From positions 123,151 to 187,150 of the forward strand of contig NZ_AP024586.1 in assembly GCF_018323885.1 (NCBI RefSeq): a stretch of 64,000 bases of DNA. Direction: 5' to 3'. Below, piece after piece: positions 26,485-35,036 of the stretch. Position numbers and translations under genes: made by a program. This stretch comes from Citrobacter amalonaticus (GTDB lineage: Bacteria; Pseudomonadota; Gammaproteobacteria; Enterobacterales; Enterobacteriaceae). The notes under the pieces are model-generated. The model did not search any database, was not told the origin of the DNA, and saw nothing but the letters and a program-made list of their open reading frames with translations. Each line of letters begins with the position of its first letter. Within the stretch, counting starts at the first letter, position 1.

Positions 26485-26896
26485 GACCCACCCGGACGTG
26501 CGCTACGTCTTTAAGGAGTGGCCAATTTTTGCCGATCGCTGGGAAAACTCGCAGACGGCCGCCGAACGCGGCCTTTCGGTCTGGAAACAGAAGGGAGCGG
26601 AGGCGTATGTCACGTACCACAACGCGATTTATGCTACCGGCAATAATGAAGGCGAGCTGACAAAAGAGGACATCGATCGGGCCGCTGCGAAAACCGGCTG
26701 GCACGATGCCGGCAAAGAGAATTTTACCCCGACGCTTGAGAAAAATGACGCACTGGCCAGAACGCTGGGACTGACCGGCACACCAGGCATTGTTGTCATG
26801 ACTGTAACGGGCGCCACGCCGAAAAACATCACGGTGTTCCCCGGGGCCGTGTCAGCACAATCGATAATTGCTGCAATAACAAAAGCACTTATGTGA
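26485..26896 (+). pseudogene. DsbA-like thiol-disulfide oxidoreductase, 3' part
   Basis: This continues the gene interrupted at 1376. It encodes the C-terminal half of a DsbA-like fold: VRYVFKEWPIFADRWENSQ, then helical insert, then the cis-proline motif GLTGTPGIVVM. It ends at TGA/TAA-type stop 26894-26896. An open frame beginning inside the IS end (26447) could only give a truncated protein without signal peptide or active cysteines, so function is lost. Confidence 0.85.
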
Positions 26897-27000
26897 GTCA
26901 GCATACAGTTAGAAAATAATTTCTCATACTTAAATCTACTTAAGATTTGAGGCGTTTTAGCCGTTTTACATAAGGAACTTATACACATTAAGGAACTAAA

Positions 27001-27192
27001 ATGTTTGTATGCAAATCGTGTGAGGAAAAGGTAAGTAACTCAAAGATGTTCGGCCTAGTAATCGGACAAATTGGACGAGAAAAGTTTGAACAAAAGGGAT
27101 TTTCGAAAGGTGATGTTCTGGCCGGGGCTTTGAGTGGTTTTAGAATTGCCTGCCCGAATTGCTCAAAAACTAACTGGAACTACCAAGCTTAA
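27001..27192 (+). CDS. small zinc-ribbon-like protein
   Basis: A 63-residue protein with two Cys pairs: CKSC at residues 4-7 and CPNC at 51-54, which together could form a zinc ribbon. The middle is Gly/Lys-rich. TTAAGGAAC lies just before the ATG as a ribosome-binding site. The next gene starts 15 bp downstream, so they are probably co-transcribed. I do not recognise the family. Confidence 0.65.
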   Translation: MFVCKSCEEKVSNSKMFGLVIGQIGREKFEQKGFSKGDVLAGALSGFRIACPNCSKTNWNYQA

Positions 27193-27207
27193 CTCAACGG
27201 AGGCAAT

Positions 27208-27453
27208 ATGGGATTTTGGGAAAAAGCGGGTAATATTGCTAAGGCTGCAGGCAAATATGCGCTTGAGGAGGGCAGGGCTGCTAATGAACGGATGCACACT
27301 TATAAAGAAGAGATGCCGATGAAGAGTGACAGAGAACTTGCTCGGATCTGTGTCCATGAGCGTAGCAGTTCTCCTCTGAAAGCTGGTGCCGCTGGTCAAG
27401 AGCTGAAAAGTAGAGGTTACAGTACCGCGCAGGAAATTAAGGTATTATTATAG
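27208..27453 (+). CDS. hypothetical 81-aa protein
   Basis: A basic, mostly helical 81-residue protein beginning MGFWEKAGNIAKAAGKYALE; the C-terminal half has the pattern SDRELARICVHERSSSPLKAGAAGQELKSRGY. CGGAGGCAAT precedes the ATG, a strong ribosome-binding site. It forms a pair with the zinc-ribbon gene and is followed by a strong terminator. The family and function are not recognised. Confidence 0.65.
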   Translation: MGFWEKAGNIAKAAGKYALEEGRAANERMHTYKEEMPMKSDRELARICVHERSSSPLKAGAAGQELKSRGYSTAQEIKVLL

Positions 27454-27499
27454 TTTTTTTGAACTTGAGTTATGGACTAATAAGATATGTCCATTAGGG

Positions 27500-27530
27500 A
27501 AAGGTCTGCCGCATGCAGACCTTTTCTTTA
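27500..27530 (+). terminator. Rho-independent terminator
   Basis: A perfect 10-bp stem, AAAGGTCTGC / GCAGACCTTT, with loop CGCAT, is followed by TCTTTA. It closes the two-gene unit 27001-27453. Confidence 0.85.
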
Positions 27531-27692
27531 GCAAAGCGAAAGAAAATAACATGAAACTTTTAATATCTTCGCCTAACCAGTTCAAAATTTGGATGATGCT
27601 AAATAAAATTCTAGTCTCGGTAATAGAATTTCACATCTAGGGACTATGATGTACGGCTAATACCGTTGGGTAAGATTTCGAGGAAATATAAC

Positions 27693-27767
27693 ATGTCTAA
27701 AAGCGGCAAGATAAAAAAGCTAAGAAGACTTCCATCTCAAACTACCAGTTTTATCAATAGCCGCTGA
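27693..27767 (+). CDS. possible 24-aa basic peptide
   Basis: ATG 27693 is preceded by GAGGAAATATAAC, a good ribosome-binding site. The frame encodes a Lys/Arg-rich peptide, MSKSGKIKKLRRLPSQTTSF, with four more residues, and stops at 27767, overlapping the convergent lipoprotein relic. It may be the start of a truncated gene or a real small peptide. Confidence 0.35.
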   Translation: MSKSGKIKKLRRLPSQTTSFINSR

Positions 27768-28157
27768 TAGAGTTAGCTATATTGTTTAAAGCCTGGGTCT
27801 GCTGCATTGATTGCATGTTTTGCTGATCTTGCTGCATTATCGCCAAACCTTGTTGCATCATTGCCTGGCTGGCTTGTTGACGCTGGGCATCCTCAATCAT
27901 TTCTTTTTGAACGCGGTTATTGCCAGTTTGTGCCAAGATGGCGCACATATCCTGAGAGATAGTCATGCGACCCGCATTAACGCGGCTTTGTCCTTCTTGA
28001 GCAACCTCAGCTAAACGTTCTGAATTGCCGGTGGCTATGGCATAGCCGCTTTCTGTGCATAGTTGTGCATCTGTGAGTTGATAGGCTGGGTTGGAGGTGT
28101 AACAGCGCAACCGGTAAGAATAGCGGAAAAAACACTAATTGAGATGATGTTATTTTT
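27754..28157 (-). pseudogene. small lipoprotein, frameshifted near the N-terminus
   Basis: The main frame (27754-28110) encodes a Gln-rich protein with an N-terminal part CYTSNPAYQLTDAQLCTESG and a C-terminal Met/Gln repeat region. Upstream, in another frame, a lipoprotein signal reads SVFSAILTGCAVT. A one-base shift would join the lipobox to the body, and no ATG is visible for the signal. I read it as a lipoprotein gene with a broken start. A non-canonical start cannot be excluded. Confidence 0.5.
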
Positions 28158-28166
28158 ATAGGTTTA

Positions 28167-28193
28167 ACTGGCTATTAAATTTTAATAGCCAGT
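28167..28193. repeat. 27-bp perfect palindrome
   Basis: Two 13-bp arms (ACTGGCTATTAAA and its complement) flank one base. It lies just upstream of the lipoprotein relic. It could be a terminator for leftward transcription or an operator; neither is proven. Confidence 0.6.
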
Positions 28194-28762
28194 TCATTTC
28201 ACCTTATGCCTTCAAACGCCTTGCATAAAATAAGCATAATTTTTATCTTATTCAAGGAGGGTTCTAGTAAGGGCCATAAAGTATGATTAGAAAACATCAC
28301 CTTCAACACCTGAACAACCTAAACAACCTAAACAATGCAGAAGATTTCAGATCAAAATAATCGCACTGTAGCGGCGTTACATCCGACACTAATAGATGAT
28401 GAATCAAATCCAGAATGACTGAAATGATATTGATCAACAAGTGCGATAGTTTTGATGAGTGAAAATCAAAAAGGAAAATTAAATTGCTCTTTTTACATTT
28501 CGAATATTCAGGCATGTTCACGCCGAACGATTCTCTTCAGTCTACCTGTAGTCGTTCACCGGTTGAGGGTGGTTTTTTGAAGTTTATCGATAATTGCTGA
28601 AGCTTTAGTATGCCCTCGCATAACCAAATGCTTATCAACAGGTTTATCCTTGCCTACTAATTTTTGTTATAAGATTCATACTACGAATTAATAAAAAACA
28701 GGGGCAAACTGGATACCAATTTTCCCCTAGAAATTTATTGAAGAATTTCTCTAAGATAATGT
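28194..28762. other. gene-poor AT-rich stretch
   Basis: About 570 bp with no frame I can support. The short direct repeat AACAACCTAAACAACCTAAAC occurs near 28314-28334. It probably contains the 3' flank of the membrane-protein gene. Confidence 0.4.
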
Positions 28763-29431
28763 TCAATAACCGGATCCAGATTCATCCTCCCTTTTATCCA
28801 ATGCATCTTTATAGCGCTGTTGTTCACTAATGCTAATGTTAGGGTCAAATAATATAGATCTTCCTTTAACACTTAAGTCAGCGTCGATTTCAGATTGTGT
28901 AGCATGAGTTTTATCTACTCGTAATTCACTGTTGGTTGTATTTGAGGCAGTATATTTTGAACTCCTCATGTCGTCGGAAGTTGCAATATAAGCAAGCAGG
29001 CAACCAAAAACAAAATATGCTGTCCAGGCCATACCATAAGAAGTCATTTGATAACCCATACCATTATCAAAGATGACAACATTGAATCTGATGATATAAA
29101 CAATGGCAAAAGAAGATAGTATGATTGCTCTTCTTTTCTTCTTGGTTATGACCTTTCTCAAATATCCACCACAATTATACAAAGCGATCGCAAATAGCAA
29201 TACGGGAACTAAAGGAATCAATGCTGGATAAGCAGTATGATTACTAACAGAATTAGAAGCTAAAGTAATTAATGACAAAATTAATAAAACAGTCGTTAAA
29301 TATACACGTATAGCTACTTGTAATTTGATTGATTTATCTGCTTTTAGTAGTAATGAAGGTATAATCGCCGGTATATTTACCAGCATTACAATAAAAATCG
29401 TGGTGAAGTACTGGATCATAATACTATCCAT
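28763..29431 (-). CDS. hypothetical integral membrane protein (222 aa)
   Basis: A 222-residue protein with about five hydrophobic helices (near residues 5-27, 35-58, 68-88, 98-118 and 128-150) and a charged cytoplasmic tail from ~155. The DNA is much more AT-rich than the transfer and mercury genes. It starts 48 bp after the lipoprotein gene, in the same direction, and forms with it and the small lipoprotein gene an unrecognised envelope cluster. Function unknown. Confidence 0.65.
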   Translation of the reverse strand: MDSIMIQYFTTIFIVMLVNIPAIIPSLLLKADKSIKLQVAIRVYLTTVLLILSLITLASNSVSNHTAYPALIPLVPVLLFAIALYNCGGYLRKVITKKKRRAIILSSFAIVYIIRFNVVIFDNGMGYQMTSYGMAWTAYFVFGCLLAYIATSDDMRSSKYTASNTTNSELRVDKTHATQSEIDADLSVKGRSILFDPNISISEQQRYKDALDKREDESGSGY

Positions 29432-29479
29432 ATTAGTATTTGTTTAAAAAGGCGTAAAATAAATACGCCCTCATCATAA

Positions 29480-30754
29480 TCATTTCACAACAGTATCGAG
29501 AATCACTGCATTAGTTTCAGGATCATATAATTTTACTTCATCTTTTATTATTAGCGCATGGATAGTATTAGTATCACCGTCAACTTTGACAATATGAAGA
29601 TATGATTTTACAAAAGTTCCGATAGAGTCACCTCTACTGTTAAGAGCCGCAAGCGTAGCAGAAATCTCACGGGCTTTCTCATCAGGAACAACGACAGTAC
29701 AGCCACGTAAAGCTCCATCCGTTGTGAATTTGATTCCTCTACTTTCGATTGTTAATCCACCATTCATATCACAACCAGGTGCGTTATATTTGAATCCTTT
29801 CTTTGCTACATTATAACTATCTCTCGCAGAAACATAACTATAAGACGCAGGTATGGATGCTTCTCCACTCTCTGTTTTAAAGGTTAGATTTTTATCTATT
29901 TCACTATTCAAATCAAATTTTGAGTAAGCTATTATATTTTTAAAATCTTTATACAATGCTATTTTTGATTTTATCTTTGGAAGCTCATCTTTTTTTATGT
30001 CTTCTTTGGCAAATACATCAGTAGTGTTATTCCACTTAGAGCTAAAGAAGCCCATTAATTCATCATCATTGAATTTACGCGGAGACTGAGCGAAGTAAAT
30101 ATAATAAAGATCGTCCTGGGAAACGATTTTATAATTATCGTCAGGAATATTTCTCAGTGCATCATCGTCAGCATTAAGTTTATTCTCATATTTATCACGC
30201 CACTCTTTTTGCTGCGAAGTGGGTTCAATTTTACTATGCTCTAAATTCTCTATAGAAAGAAAAGCATCCGTTATAAATTTATTATTTTCTTTCTTAACGT
30301 CAAATGTGATATTTTTAAAGAATGATACTCCATAAATTTGGTCAGAATCAAACTTGATATTTGCATTACACGTGAAATCATCTTGACCTTTAGCATTTAG
30401 TGATAGATTAGTTATCTGTAACTTCTCGGTTTTACCAAATCCTTTAGAGAAATCATCATCGGTATAATTATAGGTATAATCTATTCTTGATTTTCTTCGT
30501 GCATCACTATCAAAATTCGACTCGTCAGAGTTATATCTATCAATGAATGGGGAATAAGAGAAAGGATTATTTTTCAAAAACTTGATACTATCAGTTTTAA
30601 AAATATTCTCCAGTTGGGAAGAAATCTCTGGTCGTTTACAAACACTTTCCGCTTCTTGCATCGTAAATTCAGAGATCGGTTTTTCTTCAACAGATTTTTC
30701 ACATCCGGATAGAGCAATAGAACAACCGAGAATTACAATTATAGGCTTTTGCAT
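29480..30754 (-). CDS. hypothetical lipoprotein (424 aa)
   Basis: The N-terminus is a lipoprotein signal with lipobox ALSGC (Cys18). The mature part is acidic and Asn/Asp/Lys-rich, with two or more additional cysteines (C39, C135, and a pair near the C-terminal GCDMNGGL and RGCTVVV). No known domain was recognised. It lies between the 222-aa membrane protein and a 92-aa lipoprotein, all on the minus strand with AT-rich DNA, which suggests recent acquisition as a unit. An envelope-located role such as exclusion or defence is speculation. Confidence 0.7.
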   Translation of the reverse strand: MQKPIIVILGCSIALSGCEKSVEEKPISEFTMQEAESVCKRPEISSQLENIFKTDSIKFLKNNPFSYSPFIDRYNSDESNFDSDARRKSRIDYTYNYTDDDFSKGFGKTEKLQITNLSLNAKGQDDFTCNANIKFDSDQIYGVSFFKNITFDVKKENNKFITDAFLSIENLEHSKIEPTSQQKEWRDKYENKLNADDDALRNIPDDNYKIVSQDDLYYIYFAQSPRKFNDDELMGFFSSKWNNTTDVFAKEDIKKDELPKIKSKIALYKDFKNIIAYSKFDLNSEIDKNLTFKTESGEASIPASYSYVSARDSYNVAKKGFKYNAPGCDMNGGLTIESRGIKFTTDGALRGCTVVVPDEKAREISATLAALNSRGDSIGTFVKSYLHIVKVDGDTNTIHALIIKDEVKLYDPETNAVILDTVVK

Positions 30755-30832
30755 TATTCGTTCCTTAAATTTATAAAAATGGCAAAACTATAAAACGTTT
30801 TGCCAGTCAATGGTCGTGTTGATCAATAAATT

Positions 30833-31111
30833 TTACTCACGTTCGTATTCCACGCCCATAATCGCTATTCCATTTTTTGTCTTTTCGATGTCTAATGTGA
30901 TGTAGGAAGTATGGGCTACGTACTCTTTTTTATCATTACTTACATCCCATTTTTGGACAGCAACATTTCCTATTCCAGGCATTTTGATATTGCTTTCTTC
31001 AATCTTAATTACTACACCTGATGATTTGCTTTTCCAGGTGCCATAGATACCGTCATCACCACATCCAGTGAGTAGAACAACCAAACCGACAATCCATAAA
31101 ATCTTACGCAT
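30833..31111 (-). CDS. small lipoprotein (92 aa)
   Basis: MRKILWIVGLVVLLTGC is a classic lipoprotein signal, with Cys17 as the lipidation site. The mature ~75 residues look like a small beta-rich domain (GIYGTWKSKSSGVVIKIEES). It is the first gene of the minus-strand envelope cluster, with AGGAATAG before the ATG. Family not recognised. Confidence 0.7.
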   Translation of the reverse strand: MRKILWIVGLVVLLTGCGDDGIYGTWKSKSSGVVIKIEESNIKMPGIGNVAVQKWDVSNDKKEYVAHTSYITLDIEKTKNGIAIMGVEYERE

Positions 31112-31519
31112 AACTATTCCTCAATAATGGCCAAACAAAGTAGTTTATCCAGCCTCTTTTCCTGAAGGTTTTTAGACTAACTCTAGAATACACACGGCCT
31201 TAACAATCGCATAGCTTGGATGTTATACCTTATCAAGGGTCTTAAAATTATAAATTTTAATAAATTATTTACAACTACTAAAAAAAATTATTTTTTGGTA
31301 GTTGCGATTATAAATGGGAGTGATATATATCATTTCAATTAATATTAACGATTGATATAGCGAATTCATTAGCTTATGCCTATGGTGTTGGCGTTTTACA
31401 CATCCTACTAATACAGTATGGAAAGTCTTTAACCTCTGCCATTGAGGATGAATTGAGTATTTAGATTATATCGTAAGAGCAATTATCAGAATGTCTGTTT
31501 ATTATTATGTAGTTCATTA
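31112..31519. other. AT-rich upstream region with hairpin
   Basis: This ~400-bp region has no supported gene. A hairpin at 31272-31304 (CAACTAC ... GTAGTTG, with A- and T-runs in the stem) could act as a bidirectional terminator. It marks the border between the lipoprotein cluster and the rearranged integrase/DsbA relics. Confidence 0.5.
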
Positions 31520-31800
31520 TGCTATTTTAAGCCGATATAGAGCTTTTTCAGGCGTAACTCCCCCCGAAGGTCGTATGGCTGGATGGTAGCTACACTGGCA
31601 TGTCCCATTGCATCCTTTACTGTTATAAGGATCTCGCTGTTTTACAGTACCGCTCGTGGGAAATTTGTGTCTCAGGTCATGCAGGGAACATTTAACAATG
31701 CCTGTCGGTACCTGCCGTATTTGCAGGATATGATACTCAGCCTGATCTTTAAGGAGGTCATTCGTCAGAGTAAATAGCGGCTCGGGTTTCTGACGCGCAC
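31520..31800 (-). pseudogene. tyrosine recombinase, C-terminal relic
   Basis: Minus-strand pieces match the C-terminal third of the intact integrase at 35037-36017: PLFTLTNDLLKDQAEYHILQ, SLHDLRHKFPTSGT and, in another frame, MGHASVATIQPYDLRGELRL. The HxxR motif is recognisable as HDLRH, and the catalytic Tyr is retained in the shifted frame. The relic is fused at about 31797-31806 to a DsbA-gene fragment. Confidence 0.8.
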
Positions 31801-32218
31801 TTGGTGGCACACCCGGAAGTGCTGGTTGCCGTCAGCCAGAAACTGCAGGTGCAACAGGAAGCACGGCAGCAGCTGCAGTTTGCCGTCAGGGTCATGGATA
31901 ACCAGGCCGCACTGCTGAACGACGCGCATACGCCGGCCTTCGGGCCGGAAAACGCCAGGGTTGCCGTCATCAAGTTCTTTGATTACCAGTGCATTTATTG
32001 CAGCTCGGTGGCACCTGAGCTGGAAAAAGTCATGAAGACCCACCCGGACTAAGGAGTGGCCAATTTTTGCCGATCGCAGGGAAAACTCACAGACGGCCGC
32101 CGAACGCGGCCTTTCGGTCTGGAAACAGAAGGGAGCGGAGGCGTATGTCACGTATCACAACGCAATTTATGCTACCGGCAACAATGAGGGCGATCTGACG
32201 AAAGAGGACATCGATCGG
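31797..32218 (+). pseudogene. second, truncated copy of the DsbA-like gene
   Basis: This is about 90-95% identical by eye to 1136-1376 joined to 26485-26687. It lacks the start, has a 14-bp deletion after CACCCGGAC (near 32047) that introduces a stop, and ends abruptly at ATCGATCGG. It contains an uninterrupted ATGAA at 32032-32036, so it preserves the empty insertion site of the 25-kb transposon. It was therefore copied before that insertion. Confidence 0.85.
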
Positions 32219-32398
32219 TGGCGGCCTAAAATAAATCTGGCTAATGCCATGAAGCTTGCAAGCTTCGCTTATTTTAGCTTTTAAAGCTTCCATAAGTTGC
32301 AACGTCGCTTCCCAGGCGTTATGCTCCGGCGTGAGTAATTTGGAAGTATTTTTGTAAATTGATGGTAGTTCGGTGATCGATTTCTCATCGGTTATCAA
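32219..32398 (-). pseudogene. phage-like gene fragment
   Basis: A minus-strand frame beginning MITDEKSITELPSIYKNTSK runs ~60 residues, then enters the DsbA fragment at 32219, so the original protein is truncated. It resembles small phage-satellite proteins in style, but I cannot name the family. Confidence 0.4.
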
Positions 32399-32404
32399 TC
32401 TCCG

Positions 32405-32445
32405 ATGAAAGCCCCGCTGTTTTGCAGTAGGGCTTTTTCGTTTTT
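32405..32445 (+). terminator. Rho-independent terminator
   Basis: AAAGCCCCGCTG-TTTT-GCAGTAGGGCTTT followed by TTCGTTTTT. It is a prophage-style terminator facing rightwards. Confidence 0.6.
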
Positions 32446-32554
32446 AGCCGAAATCGAGCTGCGCGGTTTTCTTATGGGTCGGTTTCCGTTATGCAGAGAG
32501 CCGCTTTGCTTCCGGGCCAACAGCTTACAATTCGCGGTTTTTGCGATTGAATAA

Positions 32555-32779
32555 TTACTCCATACCAATACGGCCGCATGTTTCGCACAAGCCATACTCC
32601 AGCATCAGTTGTTTATTCACATTATGCGTAGATGTCACCATCCCGCCGCAAGTGCTTAGCGCCATGATCTCGGCTACGTCCTGAAATAAAGTGTATTTCC
32701 CACGTTTGCGCGTATTTGCCTCATCGAACTGGGCGGCGGTCACGGTTACTGGCTTTGCATTGCTGCCGAGAAATTGCAA
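32555..32779 (-). CDS. hypothetical 74-aa protein (phage-like)
   Basis: The 74-residue frame contains a C-terminal CETC motif and a stretch KRGKYTLFQDVAEIMALSTCGG. Length and surroundings (phage-like terminator upstream, phage relic downstream) suggest a remnant phage or satellite gene. It is not recognised. Confidence 0.35.
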   Translation of the reverse strand: MQFLGSNAKPVTVTAAQFDEANTRKRGKYTLFQDVAEIMALSTCGGMVTSTHNVNKQLMLEYGLCETCGRIGME

Positions 32780-32803
32780 TGAAACACTCTATTCTTACAA
32801 AAT

Positions 32804-32830
32804 AAAGCCAGCATGATGGCTGGCTTTGTT
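32804..32830 (-). terminator. Rho-independent terminator after the YadA relic
   Basis: AAAGCCAGC-ATGATG-GCTGGCTTT is followed on the minus strand by ATTTTG. It lies ~45 bp past the stop of the YadA-anchor relic, as a native terminator would. Confidence 0.65.
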
Positions 32831-32875
32831 CCTGGTAACGTGGCTTCTTTACAATAGATCGCTTTTAAACCGGCA

Positions 32876-33103
32876 TTACCAACCGTAAGAGATACCGCCG
32901 CCAACAACGAAATTACGTTGGGTATCGTTCGAAACCGAAGCTTTAACCACTACGCTTTGGGATGCTCGAGCTGAAAAGCCCACGGCCACCGCGCTTTCAC
33001 CATCTGTATTGCCTACCCCAGCGCCAATGCTAAAATTTTGATAGCTCGTAACTGGTGGGATATTGGCCATGGCGGCAACACCGGCAATGACGCTGCGGCG
33101 TAA
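32876..33103 (-). pseudogene. YadA-like trimeric autotransporter anchor, relic
   Basis: The last ~75 residues (RRSVIAGVAAMANIP, then FSIGAGVGNTDGESAVAVGF and ending RNFVVGGGISYGW) match the YadA C-terminal membrane anchor, which forms a trimeric beta-barrel. The passenger and stalk are missing. The 5' side is fused to an unrelated phage-type gene, so the fragment cannot be exported. Confidence 0.75.
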
Positions 33104-33772
33104 TCCTGCAACCTCTTCTGAATCTTCGAGCCATCCGGCCGCGTGTTGTTCATCAATAGATGTGGGCGCGCTTTCCGGTTGTCGCCATCCGCCATTGGCG
33201 TTGGCCATCCCGCTATTGTTTGCAGGTGATCGCCGCAATAAAGCTGGGCTTGCTCGGCCAGATTCCCCGGCGATAGTGAAGTGCGCCCCGTAGCCAGTCG
33301 CGCTTCCTTCCTCTTCTCGAAGCCGTCGGCCAAACGCGCTTTGATGTTCGTCGCCAGCGGCGTTAACCAGCCCGCCCATGTAGCCACCTTTTCCATCGCA
33401 CGCGGCGGGAGTCGGCCATCCAGATGTGCGGCGCACCGATGCTCGCACCGCAGAGATGGAGCGCAGAAGCGGCGTAGACCTCCGCTTCGAGGTCAGTTTG
33501 TACAAGGTCGAACTATGCACTGCAGTGATCGCTTGCCACATGCTCGCCAAAGATTCGGACAGGTTTACACTCGCGAATGAGATGGTGGAAGGCTGACCAT
33601 AAGTGCCGCTCATCATCAACCCCATTTCCTTTGCCCGCCGCGCTGAAAGGGTGGCTAGGGCAATAGCCGGTCCAGACTGGCCGATCATCTGGCCATTCGG
33701 TTTACCGTAGGGCAAGTAACCAGATTCCGATTCCGGCAAAGAAATGCACTTGGGTAAATACTCGGAGCTCAT
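33103..33772 (-). pseudogene. phage-type gene with repeated WPTP motifs, frameshifted
   Basis: Pieces in two frames contain GWPTPAACDGKGG, then after a shift near 33375 AGWLTPLATN and AGWPTPMADG with NNTRPDGSKIQKRLQDY. Repeated W-P-T-P segments with N-T-R/D-G patterns are typical of a phage protein often found next to DNA cytosine methyltransferases; function unknown. The 3' end is replaced by the YadA anchor. The gene is dead by frameshift and fusion. Confidence 0.6.
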
Positions 33773-33944
33773 CGGGGGTTATATCCTCAATAGAACGTGT
33801 ATCAACAACCCCTGGGGCGATATGGCCAGCGGCAATAAGATTGCGTAGCCATTGCGCTGCGTAGGGTTAGCTCTCGTTATAAAACGCGGTCATTAAGGAA
33901 CCTAAAAAGAGAAGGGATGAATGGAAAAGCAGGATTTCAGGCAC

Positions 33945-33975
33945 GAAAAAGCCGCCCTTTTTAGGGGGCGGCTTC
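33945..33975 (-). terminator. Rho-independent terminator
   Basis: On the minus strand AAGCCGCCC-CCTAAAAA-GGGCGGCTT is followed by TTTCG, a strong GC stem with a T-run. It closes a short leftward unit that includes the 23-aa frame. Confidence 0.8.
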
Positions 33976-34023
33976 ATTCAGGCGCTGGTCAATGTCAGAC
34001 ATTAACACAACACCCAATCAAAT

Positions 34024-34095
34024 TTAGAAGTTGAACAGCTTACGGATCAGCGCCACCAATAGTGGCGCGATGATGCCGGTAAAAGCTGCTAGCAT
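34024..34095 (-). CDS. possible 23-aa membrane peptide
   Basis: MLAAFTGIIAPLLVALIRKL plus three residues forms a single hydrophobic helix with a basic end, and is followed ~50 bp later by a strong terminator. This layout resembles small membrane toxins or the tail of a phage holin. No good ribosome-binding site is visible. Confidence 0.3.
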   Translation of the reverse strand: MLAAFTGIIAPLLVALIRKLFNF

Positions 34096-34311
34096 TAAAG
34101 TTCGGTGACCGCCGGGATGGTCACTTATGTGAAAGGCATTTACACAGGATGCATGTATAGGGGCTTCCGGTGCAACATCCTATTCGTATACTATTTTCGG
34201 ATAATTAAGCGTTTCAAGCGGGATATGAGTAAAATCAATTTATATCATTGGGTTATTATATGTATCATTTTTCATCCTTAGCGCCCACCAAGCAAGCCTA
34301 GCGAGAGCAAT

Positions 34312-34827
34312 ATGCCAACAAACAACAAAATTTCTTCGATCGACGAACTTTTTGCACAAATGGCAGATGAGCCTTACATCTTCTCAGAACTTGAGCTTCA
34401 AGCTTCGGTCGAAAATCTATATATAGGCATTGTGCAACGGATCACAAATGATGTGGACCTCTACAAATACGTTACCGCCAGTGTTGAGTCTGCGCGAATG
34501 TGGATGGGCCAACATGGCGCGGAAGTTCTAATCCATGCGAAGTTGCACCCTCACGAGTTTCAGGGCAGTTTACAGGCTGAGCCGTACCCGGAAGGCAGTG
34601 CTGGTGATTATGTGGCGAACGGGCAATACGGCATGCTGATGAGTCAGTTTGGGGAAGATAAGACGCAGTGGATTTATTGCCAAGCGCTTACCAAGTTAAT
34701 TAATGAATATCGCCAGGAGTTGGATTCCGTGAGGAAGAAGGTAGCATTTAATACTGCCCATCATTGCCTGACTAACGAGCAGTATCAGGAAGCCCGCCAT
34801 TGGATCGATGTGCTTGAGAGCATCTGA
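34312..34827 (+). CDS. hypothetical 171-aa protein
   Basis: An acidic, mostly helical protein without signal peptide or membrane segments; it has no cysteine-rich or nucleotide-binding motif that I recognise except scattered single Cys. The ATG follows AGCGAGAGCAAT. It is one of the few intact genes in the rearranged region and stands alone, with relics on both sides. Confidence 0.6.
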   Translation: MPTNNKISSIDELFAQMADEPYIFSELELQASVENLYIGIVQRITNDVDLYKYVTASVESARMWMGQHGAEVLIHAKLHPHEFQGSLQAEPYPEGSAGDYVANGQYGMLMSQFGEDKTQWIYCQALTKLINEYRQELDSVRKKVAFNTAHHCLTNEQYQEARHWIDVLESI

Positions 34828-35036
34828 GAGCGGATAACGTTGGTGGACTATGGGCGCCGCTTGAATCCAGAATTCTCCCTACGCAAAGGCTATTTATTAG
34901 AATGCTAGGTGTCGATAACTAACTGAATTACAGAAGCAGTGGAGTTCCAGCATCCGAAATCGCTCTATTCTGGCAGGGCTATAAATTCAGAACTCCTCAT
35001 CATAATGAGTTCATAAGTTAACAGCTTGACTTATGA

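Larger units (their letters stand above)
33773..34311. other. phage-relic intergenic stretch
   Basis: Apart from a strong minus-strand terminator and a 23-aa frame, listed separately, this ~540-bp region holds only short broken frames. Confidence 0.4.

Noticed and set aside
26447..26896. Independent gene starting inside the right IS/transposon end
   Set aside because: It is the 3' part of the split DsbA-like gene; the first codons are transposon-derived and no signal peptide or CxxC remains.
28314..28334. Short tandem AACAACCTAA repeats as a CRISPR or iteron array
   Set aside because: Only two to three imperfect short copies; no spacer structure and no replication gene nearby.
28303..28521. 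72-aa minus-strand frame
   Set aside because: No ribosome-binding site or recognisable composition; low-complexity AT-rich region.
32395..32595. 66-aa minus-strand frame
   Set aside because: It runs through a rightward terminator hairpin and has no protein-like features.
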